A DNA stretch of 64,000 bases from Rhodoferax ferrireducens (lineage in GTDB: Bacteria; Pseudomonadota; Gammaproteobacteria; Burkholderiales; Burkholderiaceae_C). The stretch is from NCBI RefSeq assembly GCF_003347515.1, contig NZ_QEII01000269.1, forward strand, positions 62,001 to 126,000. Direction: 5' to 3'. The notes under the pieces were generated by a model. The model worked only from the letters and a program-made list of their open reading frames with translations, did not search any database and was not told the origin of the DNA. The translations under genes and the position numbers were made by a program. Positions 42,345 through 50,806 of the stretch are shown here, piece by piece (position 1 is the stretch's first letter; each line of letters opens with the position of its first letter).

Positions 42345-44071
42345 GGGTTGCCCTGCCGGTTGAAGATGGACAGGTCCAGCGCAATGCCGGCCTCTCTGAG
42401 TTCGTCGTAAAAGGACGGAATCGCATCGCAAGCCGTGAATCGCCCCTGCACGCGGCCTTGCGCGTCACGGCCTTGTTGCTCGTAGCGAAAGAGCTCCTGC
42501 AACTGGATTTTGTTGGCCTCCATGCCGGTGACTTCGACAATGCTGGTCACCACGCGCCGCCCATCGACCATCCGCGCCTGCTGGATGATGATGTCAACGG
42601 CGGAGACGACTTGATCACGAATGGCTGGCAGCGGCAGGTCCATGCCGGCCATGAGCACCAGGGTTTCCAGCCGGGCCAGTGCATCACGAGGGTTGTTGGC
42701 GTGCAGGGTCGTGAGAGAGCCCTCGTGCCCGGTGTTCATGGCCTGCAGCATGTCCAGCGCTTCGCCACCCCGGCATTCGCCCACGACGATGCGGTCCGGG
42801 CGCATGCGCAGCGAATTCTTGACCAGATCACGGATGGCGATCTGGCCGCGCCCTTCGGCATTGGCCGGGCGCGCCTCCAGGCTGATCAGGTGGGCGTGCG
42901 CCAGCCGCAGTTCGGCAGCATCTTCGATGGTGATGACGCGTTCGCCGTCGGGGATGTAGTTGGAGAGCACGTTGAGCAGCGTGGTCTTGCCCGAGCCGGT
43001 GCCACCGGAGATGATGATGTTTTTGCGGTGCAGGACGGCCAGGCGCATGAACTTGGCCATGTCCGCGCTGATCGCATCAAAACCAATCAGGTCTTCGGCG
43101 GCCAGAGTTCGGCGCGCGAATTTGCGGATGGTGAGCGTGGGGCCCTTGAGCGCCACAGGCGGAATAATGGCATTAACGCGTGAGCCATCCTTGAGCCGTG
43201 CGTCCACCATAGGGGAAGACTCGTCGATGCGCCGCCCGAGGGGCGCAACGATGCGCTCGATCACGCCGAGCACGGCACGGTCGCTGGTAAAAATGGCGGG
43301 GTGGCGTGACAGTCGGCCGGCCCGTTCCACATATATTTCGTCGAAGCGGTTGACCATGATTTCGGTAACGCTGTCGTCTGCCAGCAATTCCTCAAGAGGC
43401 CCCAGGCCAACGGCTTCGTTGAGCACATCGCGCACCAAATTTTCCCGATCAATGTCACCCGAGTGGCGCGCAATAGAGCGCCGCTCAGATTGCGCGCGGG
43501 TCGGAAAACTTTGGTCAGCCGTCATGGATCGAGCGGCCTCACTGGCGATGAGCTCGCGAATCAGGGCTTCGGTTTCCACGCGCAACTGGGCGTCTTCCAT
43601 GCGCATCAAGTCACGACGGCGCAAGTCAATGGCGTCGAGCAACTGTCCGTGCAGGCGTCGGCGCCAGACATGGCTGCTAGAGGACGCGCCTGAACTGACC
43701 AAGGCACTGACACCGGCAGACGGGTGGGCAGGCACGGCGTCACTGATGTGCGCCAGGTGATGGTCCTCGACCACTGCTGCCCTCAAGTCTTCCACCTGGA
43801 GGGTGTAGGCGCCGATGACCACCTGATCGCTCAGGATGATGGGGCCATGCTGTTCAACCCGGGCGCCATTGACCCAAGTGCCCGAAAACTGCCCCAGGTC
43901 CTGAATGAACAGGCCGCTCTTGGCGCGGTAGATGCGCGCGTGCTCCTGCCCGACGCGCCATCCCGTGATGCGAATCGCGCACTCGCGGCCCTTGCCGACC
44001 AGGGCGGCTGTATTTTTGATGAGCTCGACCCGTTGCTGTCTGTCGGCGTCTGTGATGCTGATTTGAAACAT
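42341..44071 (-). CDS. tadA: TadA/CpaF secretion ATPase with N-terminal FHA domain
   Basis: A 576-residue protein. Residues 1-95 form an FHA domain (LVGKGRE, EHARIY, FIQDLGQFSGTWVNG), but the Ser that binds phosphothreonine is Gly (VGQEHA) and the usual Asn of the NG loop is Ser. A linker leads to the CpaF ATPase: Walker A GGTGSGKT (356-363), TIEDAAEL, Walker B RIVVGECRGGEA (about 427-438) and the His box GHEGSLTTLHANN (448-460). It powers pilus assembly. No TadZ/CpaE gene is present; in other Tad loci TadZ places TadA at the pole, so the FHA domain may take over a targeting role (inferred). Confidence 0.95.
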   Translation of the reverse strand: MFQISITDADRQQRVELIKNTAALVGKGRECAIRITGWRVGQEHARIYRAKSGLFIQDLGQFSGTWVNGARVEQHGPIILSDQVVIGAYTLQVEDLRAAVVEDHHLAHISDAVPAHPSAGVSALVSSGASSSSHVWRRRLHGQLLDAIDLRRRDLMRMEDAQLRVETEALIRELIASEAARSMTADQSFPTRAQSERRSIARHSGDIDRENLVRDVLNEAVGLGPLEELLADDSVTEIMVNRFDEIYVERAGRLSRHPAIFTSDRAVLGVIERIVAPLGRRIDESSPMVDARLKDGSRVNAIIPPVALKGPTLTIRKFARRTLAAEDLIGFDAISADMAKFMRLAVLHRKNIIISGGTGSGKTTLLNVLSNYIPDGERVITIEDAAELRLAHAHLISLEARPANAEGRGQIAIRDLVKNSLRMRPDRIVVGECRGGEALDMLQAMNTGHEGSLTTLHANNPRDALARLETLVLMAGMDLPLPAIRDQVVSAVDIIIQQARMVDGRRVVTSIVEVTGMEANKIQLQELFRYEQQGRDAQGRVQGRFTACDAIPSFYDELREAGIALDLSIFNRQGNP

Positions 44072-44078
44072 ACTCGGG

Positions 44079-45560
44079 TCAACGATCCATTGGCGTGGGC
44101 TTGCCTGGCTGGGCGCCCGGCTCGGGATTGTCTGGACCAGACGGAATCGGCACGCTGCGCAAGTCCTGCACGCCCACGCGCGGCGTTTGCTGCAAACGCT
44201 CAACGGCATGGGTCATGCTCTCCTCTTGGGCGGGTGAGTGTTTGTCCTCAGCGCGCGGAGTGACAAAAACCACGAGTTCGGTTTCGTTGTTCTGAAATCG
44301 CTTGGAGCGGAACAGGGCGCCGAGCACGGGGATGTCGCCAAGCAGGGGGACCTTGTCGACAGCGGAGCTCACATCCCTTCTGAGCAGACCACTCAACACA
44401 ATGGTCCCGCCCGCCATGACGTTGAACTCGGTCTCGGTTTTTCGCGTGCGCAGGGCCGGCCCGCCGATGCCGCTCACCGAGGTGTCAATGTCGCTGACTT
44501 CACTCATGATCTTGGCGCGGATCACGCCGTTGTGATCGACGCTCGGGAGTATTTCAAGCCGGATGCCGTAAGGCTTGAACAAGACAGTGGTGCCGTTGAT
44601 GTTGCTGACGGAATAGGGGAATTCACCACCGGCCAGGAAACTGGCCTTGGACCCGCTGCGGGTGGAAAGCGTGGGCTGCGCGAGAATCACAGCGCTGCCG
44701 TTTTGCTCCATCAAGTTCAGCTGGCCATTCAAACCCATGTTCAAGATAGAAAGAACATTCAGGCTTGAAGTGAGCGGAATCGGGCCACCGCCCGGGGACG
44801 TGATCGGCGCGGCGTTGGCAATGCCATTGATCAGATTGATCTGATAGGGCCCGGCCTCGCCACGCTGATACGGTGCCATCACAGCCCCCACCGCGACGCC
44901 GCCGGTCGCACCCCATTTGAGCCCGATTTCCTTGAGCGCCGTGGTGGGAAATTCGACAACCTTGACATCCATGACAATCATCTTTTCCCAGCCGATGCGA
45001 TTGGTGAAATTGACGATTTGCGGATAGCGCTTGGCCAGCTCATCAATCTTTGAAAGGTCGCGGTCGCTCAGGTTGTCCCCATCCACCACCACCTTGTCGC
45101 CGATGAGGGTGGCCTTGGTGTTGGGCATGGCTGCAAGAAATGCGGCAATCTCCCGCGACACGCGCGCGGACTCCGGCACGACCGTGATCTTGATGCGCCG
45201 GTTGCGGCCGTCGCGCGTCCAGACCTGCAAGGACGAAACACCCACATCGCTGGCCATGAGCAGCATTTCCTTGTTGTCCAGCACGGCAGCCGACAAGAGC
45301 TTGCCGTTGCCTACCGCCAGACGCGCAACATTGGGCTCTTTGATGACCCGCGTCTCGCCGGCGAACATTTCAATCTCCCCCGCGAAATCGGCTTTCAGGT
45401 CAAGTGGCGCTACGGGTTGTGCTTGCTTCACCTCGGCGCGCTTACGCGCGGCAACAACTTCTTCTGCGTAGTTGGACAGGGCGAACAACATCAGCGCCAG
45501 ACTAAGAGCCGACTTTTTATGAATGCATTTCAAAACTAGAACTCCAGAATATTTCTTCAC
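44079..45560 (-). CDS. cpaC: Tad pilus outer membrane secretin CpaC/RcpA
   Basis: A 493-residue protein with a signal peptide, the pilus secretin N-terminal domain (about 60-130; VIKEPNVARLAVGNGKLLSA), a BON/STN-like region (140-200), and the secretin domain. Within the last, SGSKASFLAGGEFPYSV, TETEFNVMAGGTIVLSGLL and VPLLGDIPVLGALFRS are typical. It forms the outer membrane channel of the Tad pilus. A Pro-rich tail follows residue 430. Start overlaps the cpaB stop by one base. Confidence 0.95.
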   Translation of the reverse strand: MKKYSGVLVLKCIHKKSALSLALMLFALSNYAEEVVAARKRAEVKQAQPVAPLDLKADFAGEIEMFAGETRVIKEPNVARLAVGNGKLLSAAVLDNKEMLLMASDVGVSSLQVWTRDGRNRRIKITVVPESARVSREIAAFLAAMPNTKATLIGDKVVVDGDNLSDRDLSKIDELAKRYPQIVNFTNRIGWEKMIVMDVKVVEFPTTALKEIGLKWGATGGVAVGAVMAPYQRGEAGPYQINLINGIANAAPITSPGGGPIPLTSSLNVLSILNMGLNGQLNLMEQNGSAVILAQPTLSTRSGSKASFLAGGEFPYSVSNINGTTVLFKPYGIRLEILPSVDHNGVIRAKIMSEVSDIDTSVSGIGGPALRTRKTETEFNVMAGGTIVLSGLLRRDVSSAVDKVPLLGDIPVLGALFRSKRFQNNETELVVFVTPRAEDKHSPAQEESMTHAVERLQQTPRVGVQDLRSVPIPSGPDNPEPGAQPGKPTPMDR

Positions 45561-46414
45561 TATCGAGCCTGAGGCGGTTCAACACTCCCGGCCCCGGCGC
45601 GGGCATTGAGTTGGAGCCCCTCGGTGATGGGCTTGCCGCCGTAAATCACGGGAACGGAACTACTGATGGCTGCAACACCGCTGGCAAGCCCCAGCAAGGC
45701 CAGTGCATCCGTGCGCTGACCGGAGACACGGCCACTGTCGTTCGGAGCCCGCAGCAAAGCCGTGACGCGGCCGATTTCACGCGCGGCGATGACGCGCTTG
45801 GCGTCGTCCGGGGTGGTGTCGAGGGTGATGGTCGTGAAGGTGCGGGCGCGCCCCTCCGAGTTCTTGTCGTGCTGCGAGGCTTTGGTGCCGGTGGCGAGTA
45901 CCGCAACACTCTGGAGCAGGGTGAAGGTGAAGTGCTGCTTGTCTTTGTTCACGGAGACCACGATGTCAATCAAGTCACCCGGTTCGACCATGCCGGACAA
46001 GGAGCTGATTTCATCCACCGGAACTGTGACGGCGCGACGACCTGCAGTCAGCCGTGCGGAAAATGTGGGGGTGCGCTGCCTTTCCAACTGCGCCCAGATC
46101 AACGGCTCGCCTGCGCTGGCGGGGTAGGCCAGCACGGAACCATTGGCCCGATCAAACTGATCGGGTGTGAGCGCACCGGAGTGCGCCCACTCTTTGGGCA
46201 TGGCGCGCGTGGCCATATTCACGCTCGAGAGCGTGCTGCCTTTGGCAAGGTCGGACTTGGCCACCACGACTTGCACCATGACCTTGTTCTTGTCGCGTGC
46301 TTCGAGCTCGGCCACCTGGCGGCCGAGGTAGTTTTTTGCGCCAAAGGCAGCCAGCGCGCCAATACCCAAAGCGGTGAGTAAAACAATCCAGTTTTTATTG
46401 ATTTTGAAAGCCAT
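45560..46414 (-). CDS. cpaB: Tad pilus assembly protein CpaB/RcpC
   Basis: A 284-residue protein with one N-terminal helix (WIVLLTALGIGALAAFGAKNY) and a SAF domain (about 45-110; VVVAKSDLAKGSTLSSVNM). The RcpC region GRRAVTVPVDEISSLSGMVE and GDLIDIVVSV follows. CpaB lies in the periplasm and stabilises the secretin. It comes 13 bases after the small Flp-like gene. Confidence 0.94.
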   Translation of the reverse strand: MAFKINKNWIVLLTALGIGALAAFGAKNYLGRQVAELEARDKNKVMVQVVVAKSDLAKGSTLSSVNMATRAMPKEWAHSGALTPDQFDRANGSVLAYPASAGEPLIWAQLERQRTPTFSARLTAGRRAVTVPVDEISSLSGMVEPGDLIDIVVSVNKDKQHFTFTLLQSVAVLATGTKASQHDKNSEGRARTFTTITLDTTPDDAKRVIAAREIGRVTALLRAPNDSGRVSGQRTDALALLGLASGVAAISSSVPVIYGGKPITEGLQLNARAGAGSVEPPQAR

Positions 46415-46427
46415 GAGTGAGGATCTT

Positions 46428-46616
46428 TTACAGAGGTAGTGACAAGAAACTGCTTAGGCGGTTGAACCCGGTTTCCACGGAGGAGAGAAAGAGATCGATG
46501 ACCGAAGATTCGCCAGAAAAACTGACACCCACCATCATCATGACGACCACCATGCCCACCAGGTATTCCGTCATGGCCTGGCCTGAGTGCCGATTGGAAA
46601 TGTGTATTTTTTTCAT
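46428..46616 (-). CDS. Second Flp-like small pilin
   Basis: A 62-residue protein. SGQAMTEYLVGMVVVMMMVG has the G-x4-E-Y pattern and hydrophobic stem of Flp prepilins, but the body is short and lacks the usual second half. It overlaps the upstream secreted-protein gene by four bases. It could be a minor Flp pilin or a TadF-like pseudopilin. Confidence 0.78.
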   Translation of the reverse strand: MKKIHISNRHSGQAMTEYLVGMVVVMMMVGVSFSGESSVIDLFLSSVETGFNRLSSFLSLPL

Positions 46617-47281
46617 GGATACTGAATGGTGGTAAGCACAATTTGCGTCTCGCCGCCTTTGCGCACCAAGGTGAGCTGGGCATCTCGCTGCTCACCCTTG
46701 AATAGCTGAACATGCTCGGTTTGGCCGTGCCTTGACGGCGCCCCATCCGGCTCAAATCCACGGGAGGCAAGCTCCTGGGTCAGCGCCTGCACATTGGTGT
46801 CAATGCCATGCCTGTTGCCGACTACCAGTTGGCGGGAACGCTTGCCGGCGTCCACCGATTCCATGTCGGACATCACCGTGGAATTTGCAGGCAGACCAAA
46901 GCCCAAGGGGCGGTTGGCGGCACGCTTGGCTTCAATCCGGTCACTGACCGATACAAGCACTTCCGTCACCTTTGCCGACAGGGGGCGGATATTGATTGTG
47001 ATGAAAAAGTCACCAAGCTCCTGCGACAGAATGTGACTGCCGGGCAGACCTTGCTCCGCGTGCCGGGTGCCCAGGGCCTCGCGGTAAAAATTGATCAATT
47101 CTCTCGGACTCTGGCTGGACAAAACGCGATGCATCTGCATAGGTACGCCATTGAGCCGAACCTGATCGCCTATGGCTTCAACGCGGGCACCTCGGGGAAA
47201 CGCAATCTCCGGCCAAGCCGCTTGAGCAACGGCCGAGCCCAGTGCCAGCAGTAGCGCGAGTTGAATAGGGATAAGCCTCAT
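46613..47281 (-). CDS. Secreted protein of the Tad locus, unknown function
   Basis: A 222-residue protein with a signal peptide (1-21, ending AQA). No Cys in the mature part; segments such as RELINFYREALGTRHA and HVQLFKGEQRDAQLTLVRKG alternate helix and strand. No family recognised. Four-base overlaps on both sides place it firmly in the tad operon between TadE and the second Flp-like gene. Confidence 0.72.
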   Translation of the reverse strand: MRLIPIQLALLLALGSAVAQAAWPEIAFPRGARVEAIGDQVRLNGVPMQMHRVLSSQSPRELINFYREALGTRHAEQGLPGSHILSQELGDFFITINIRPLSAKVTEVLVSVSDRIEAKRAANRPLGFGLPANSTVMSDMESVDAGKRSRQLVVGNRHGIDTNVQALTQELASRGFEPDGAPSRHGQTEHVQLFKGEQRDAQLTLVRKGGETQIVLTTIQYP

Positions 47282-48042
47282 TCGGTGCCAAGGCGATCTG
47301 CGGGGACCACATCGGGATCGACCCTGCCAACATCAGGCGGGCTGGTGCCCCAATCCAATACTGGGATGAAGGGCGCGAGGATTGCGGCTTCCGTAGCCAG
47401 CAGCGCGTAGGGGAAGGCCGCGCCTGAGCCCTGAATTTTGCTTCGCACCGCATCCGGCCCACTGGCCGCCCAAGGGTCGACCAACAGCGTGGTGGATCGG
47501 CTCATTGTGAGCCCCAGTGCATCAAAAGGTGACAAACCAGCAACGTCGGCAACACTAACGGTGACTCGCCCGGTGTAGAGGTTGTCATGCGACAAACCAA
47601 ATGCGCCAGCGAAACCCGCGCCGATCGGCTGCGTCATGCCTTCTTTGCTGCTTGCCACGCCCACGTTATGGTTGAATACGGGTAACAGGGGAGCACCTCT
47701 GTGGTCAAACCAGAGGGTGTTGCGGTGGGCATTGAAATCTCCCGTTGCGTCATTCGTCTTGATGGGCGCATCGCTATTGCTGAAAAAACGCCGCCGTACC
47801 TCCTGCGCCAACTCCGCATCTGTTTTCCAGCCGTCGCTGCTGGAGGTGTGCCGAACCACCCCTTCGAACGCCACATAGCGGCCGGCAACCGCCGTGGTTT
47901 GGGCAATGTCCATGAATTTCCCAATCAACGGCACGATCAGCAGCAACGGAACCAGCACCAGTGACAGGACGATGAACTCGACCGTGGATTGCCCTTGCTG
48001 ATGGCGCACGCGCAACTGCAACTGACTATTACTTTGCAGCAT
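47278..48042 (-). CDS. tadE: TadE-like minor pilin
   Basis: A 254-residue protein with the TadE signature GQSTVEFIVLSLVLVPLLLI (about 16-35) and IAQTTAVAGRYVAFEGVV. The long periplasmic part has no cysteines. ATG at 48042 (MLQSNSQLQ) is used; the longer frame is antisense-like, and the start overlaps the preceding gene by 14 bases. It is the first of two TadE-like genes in the locus. Confidence 0.87.
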   Translation of the reverse strand: MLQSNSQLQLRVRHQQGQSTVEFIVLSLVLVPLLLIVPLIGKFMDIAQTTAVAGRYVAFEGVVRHTSSSDGWKTDAELAQEVRRRFFSNSDAPIKTNDATGDFNAHRNTLWFDHRGAPLLPVFNHNVGVASSKEGMTQPIGAGFAGAFGLSHDNLYTGRVTVSVADVAGLSPFDALGLTMSRSTTLLVDPWAASGPDAVRSKIQGSGAAFPYALLATEAAILAPFIPVLDWGTSPPDVGRVDPDVVPADRLGTE

Positions 48043-48997
48043 CAACAGGAGGAGCCTCGCACGGGTTGATGCCGGTTTTCGCTTTCTGCTTGGCACACCA
48101 TTTTTGAGTTGGATTTTCCGGGGATGTCGAAAGCGTTCGCGTGTTTTCGACCTTGTCACCTTCTGGCGGAAAGAACCTGGCTCTGGGCAACATGACATCC
48201 ATAGACGCTTCGGTTGCATGGTCTTCACGTAGTAGCTTGTCCCTGGCAGATACCAATGATCCTGCTAGCCGTACATGTCCGGGAAAGGGTGTGTTTGTGG
48301 CTTTCAGGCAAAAAGTGCCTGACACCGGACCGGTAATTTCACGAAGCTCGCAGCGGTGGCCCGCGTATGTTTTGTAGCCCGAACCCGGGGATACGGTGGA
48401 CATATCGAACACGGGAAAAACACCAACCAGCAGAGAACCCATTTCCGGGGATAGTTGTTGGTGTTCGGTGCGGATCCAGTAGCGGCCCTTCTTGGGATTA
48501 TTTTTCAGCTCAAAGTGGGTATAAGTTTTGGGTCCGTAGTGCCAAATATCGGTGCTCGTCTGCGCTACAACTTCGACGTCACAAACCGACTTCGTCAGCA
48601 GCGAGGTCTGCTCAGTCAGCCTGGTGGCCATGTGCAGTCCGGTCGCAAAATATTCATCAGTTTCCAGCTTTCCGAGGTCGGCCAGATTACCTTTGAAATT
48701 AAAACCACCCGCGACTTTTGCGCATGCGGCTGCGTCTTTTCTGCTCGCACCTGCAGGCAGCATGGCGCAAACAGACTTCACAGATTGGCATTGGTGTTTC
48801 AACGCCTTGATCGTTTCATTTGCAGCATTCAAGAGATGGGCAGAGTTGCCCGAGCGATGAACATGGATGCCCGCAATCGGCCCGGTCAAGTCCATGGCCT
48901 GCGTTGGCAGATGCCCAAGGAAAAGCCCAATGGCCATGATGACAACACGCGGTCCCGCCACAGGGCATAGGATCAAATTCAAAATCTTTGTAATCAT
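48029..48997 (-). CDS. Secreted Cys-rich protein of the Tad locus, unknown function
   Basis: A 322-residue protein with a long hydrophobic N-terminus ending about residue 34 (PTQA). The mature part has about a dozen Cys, including HQCQSVKSVCAML and KWCAKQKAKTGINPC, so disulfides are likely. No family recognised. ATG at 48997 overlaps the TadG-like stop by four bases. It probably acts in the periplasm or at the surface with the pilus. Confidence 0.72.
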   Translation of the reverse strand: MITKILNLILCPVAGPRVVIMAIGLFLGHLPTQAMDLTGPIAGIHVHRSGNSAHLLNAANETIKALKHQCQSVKSVCAMLPAGASRKDAAACAKVAGGFNFKGNLADLGKLETDEYFATGLHMATRLTEQTSLLTKSVCDVEVVAQTSTDIWHYGPKTYTHFELKNNPKKGRYWIRTEHQQLSPEMGSLLVGVFPVFDMSTVSPGSGYKTYAGHRCELREITGPVSGTFCLKATNTPFPGHVRLAGSLVSARDKLLREDHATEASMDVMLPRARFFPPEGDKVENTRTLSTSPENPTQKWCAKQKAKTGINPCEAPPVDAAK

Positions 48998-50331
48998 GGA
49001 AGTGCCAAGCCTTGCTTGACTTGCGCCAAGGCACGTTGCGCTGCAGAAACAGGTGCCAGCCGCGCTTGCCAATAGGGGTTGAACAAGCTGCCGTACTCTT
49101 CACGGTTAGACAGTTGATTCTTGCCGTCCGGCCGCTCGAAATAGACTTCCACGCGGGAAATCGCGGCACTTTCGGCGTTGGCGTGTTGGCCCGCATACAG
49201 AGCAAGCCGCCCTGAGGGCTTTACGTTGCTGGAACCGCCCGAGAAGCGCTGCTGACTGCTGGGTTTTGAAACACGAATGGCCAGTGAGGTGCGTGGGTCA
49301 TCCTTGGCGCTACCGGCCATGACGCTTTCAGACAAATCGTAGAACTCGGGTATGGCCCCGCCCGTCAGGGTAGGGGGTTCAAAGCCGTCGGCAACGTTGT
49401 CATCGGCCTCGCTGCTCGCACGGGGATTTGTGCTGCGTGACCCCGAAAAATCCACTCTGGAGTCGTCCAGACCGTCATCGGAGTAGGCCTTACCGTAACC
49501 GATGGCGGCTTCGGTGTGATCGCAGCCATCCCAGTCCAAGCTATACAAATGCGCAGAGAACGTGTCTATGGAGGACCAACCTTCGGTCAAGTCGATTAGC
49601 TCGGTTCCGCCGCGTTTGCTGAATTTTAGGCCGTTGCATAACAGAACCACGCCAAGATCCCAGTTGCGACTTTTGAGAAATGCATCGCGACTGTCCTGGA
49701 CCACTTGCCCCATCCGCTTGCGCTCGTCCTTGCTTTCGTAGCGCTGGGTAAATCCCATGAAATCGTCGCTGAGTGGAAGCAGATCTACAAGCACGCTCGG
49801 GTCGTTCCTTTTTGCAACCTCCTCCATGACCGTGCGACGGCTGAGCAAAGCGATAGCGTTCGAGGGGCCGTGAACGGCCAGTTGCGACCCTTTGAGGACA
49901 AACATGGCGGCGTCGTGGGCGGTGACCGCGTAGGCGAAAAATTGGGTACTTTCGGCTGCGAGTTCCGAGATTTCATCCAGCGTCTCGGATATCAATGTAC
50001 CCACGTAAGGAATCAGGTTTGCCCACGGCGAAATGTTCGCGGCGGCGGTACTGACGTACTTAGCCCAGGATCCAAGACCCACGGCCTGACCGATCGCGAT
50101 CTCATTGGCGAGGATGGCGCGATTGGTGTAGGCGTCGTAGTTCAGGACCCGTGCCTCAAAAACACCGGCACTGTAGGCGACGGCATCCGCGGTGTTGGTG
50201 AGACGGATTTTTTCCTGCACCAATTGCCCACTGTTGAACATGAAAAACAAAATGGCCGCCACGGCAACGAGCAAGACCAGCGCCAAGGGCAAGGCCTGAC
50301 CACGCTGGGCGCAACGGAATTTAGGATGCAT
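48994..50331 (-). CDS. TadG-like pilus assembly protein
   Basis: A 445-residue protein with the Tad signature at its N-terminus: QRGQALPLALVLLVAVAAIL (about 8-27), then LVQEKIRLTNTADAVAYSAGVFEAR, the pattern of the putative Flp assembly TadG family. A large extracytoplasmic region follows with no further helix at the C-terminus. ATG at 50331 is used; GTG at 50349 adds six residues. It lies 49 bases after flp. Confidence 0.85.
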   Translation of the reverse strand: MHPKFRCAQRGQALPLALVLLVAVAAILFFMFNSGQLVQEKIRLTNTADAVAYSAGVFEARVLNYDAYTNRAILANEIAIGQAVGLGSWAKYVSTAAANISPWANLIPYVGTLISETLDEISELAAESTQFFAYAVTAHDAAMFVLKGSQLAVHGPSNAIALLSRRTVMEEVAKRNDPSVLVDLLPLSDDFMGFTQRYESKDERKRMGQVVQDSRDAFLKSRNWDLGVVLLCNGLKFSKRGGTELIDLTEGWSSIDTFSAHLYSLDWDGCDHTEAAIGYGKAYSDDGLDDSRVDFSGSRSTNPRASSEADDNVADGFEPPTLTGGAIPEFYDLSESVMAGSAKDDPRTSLAIRVSKPSSQQRFSGGSSNVKPSGRLALYAGQHANAESAAISRVEVYFERPDGKNQLSNREEYGSLFNPYWQARLAPVSAAQRALAQVKQGLALP

Positions 50332-50380
50332 TGAAACGGACAAGACCACTGTCTATCCATGGGGACAGACAGTGAAATGA

Positions 50381-50644
50381 TTACTCGCCCTTGTTGCCGG
50401 TGTAGGTATCAAGCGTCTCTTTTGTGGCCGCTTTGGCAGCGCCTGCCGTTGCGTCGGTTTGCGCCTTGGTCTTCGCCGCCGTGCCGTCATTGCCCGACAA
50501 CTCTTGCGCTATCGCAGCGGTCTGGTTGCGAACTGTGCTGCCGAAGTACTGATACACCGCGATGGCGGCAATGGCGATCATCGCGACGATGATGATGTAT
50601 TCGGTCATGCCTTGACCGCGCTGACTGCTTCTTGAATTTTTCAT
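50381..50644 (-). CDS. flp: Flp-type pilin, major subunit candidate
   Basis: An 87-residue prepilin. RGQGMTEYIIIVAMIAIAAI gives the cleavage site G/QGMTEY and the hydrophobic helix, with YQYFGSTVRNQ after it. The tail of about 45 residues is rich in Ala, Thr, Lys and Gly (AAKTKAQTDATAGAAKAATK), longer than in usual Flp pilins. It is the first gene of the tad operon, 86 bases after the palindromic site. The prepilin peptidase TadV is not encoded in this window. Confidence 0.88.
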   Translation of the reverse strand: MKNSRSSQRGQGMTEYIIIVAMIAIAAIAVYQYFGSTVRNQTAAIAQELSGNDGTAAKTKAQTDATAGAAKAATKETLDTYTGNKGE

Positions 50645-50729
50645 GGGTTGGTTGCTCTCTCTGGGTGATAGGGGCATGCCGCTCCGGCCGGCAAGTCCTG
50701 CGGATGTTAGGGATCACCCCATAGCTTCG

Positions 50730-50754
50730 CCATAGTCCGTTTGGACTATGGACT
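50730..50754. promoter_or_regulatory. Palindromic operator candidate upstream of flp, copy 1
   Basis: Perfect nine-base arms CCATAGTCC and GGACTATGG around GTTT, followed by ACT. It lies between the LuxR-type gene and flp, about 86 bases before the flp start. A near-identical copy is at 33109-33133. Confidence 0.78.
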
Positions 50755-50806
50755 AACTTTCACGTCTTAAGAAATGCAGACAGAAAATTGCGACACCGCA
50801 AATAGC

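Noticed and set aside
33109..50754. Tad region as a composite transposon bounded by the two palindromes
   Set aside because: No transposase or recombinase lies inside or beside the region, and the sites are short and symmetric, more like operators. Kept only as an alternative.
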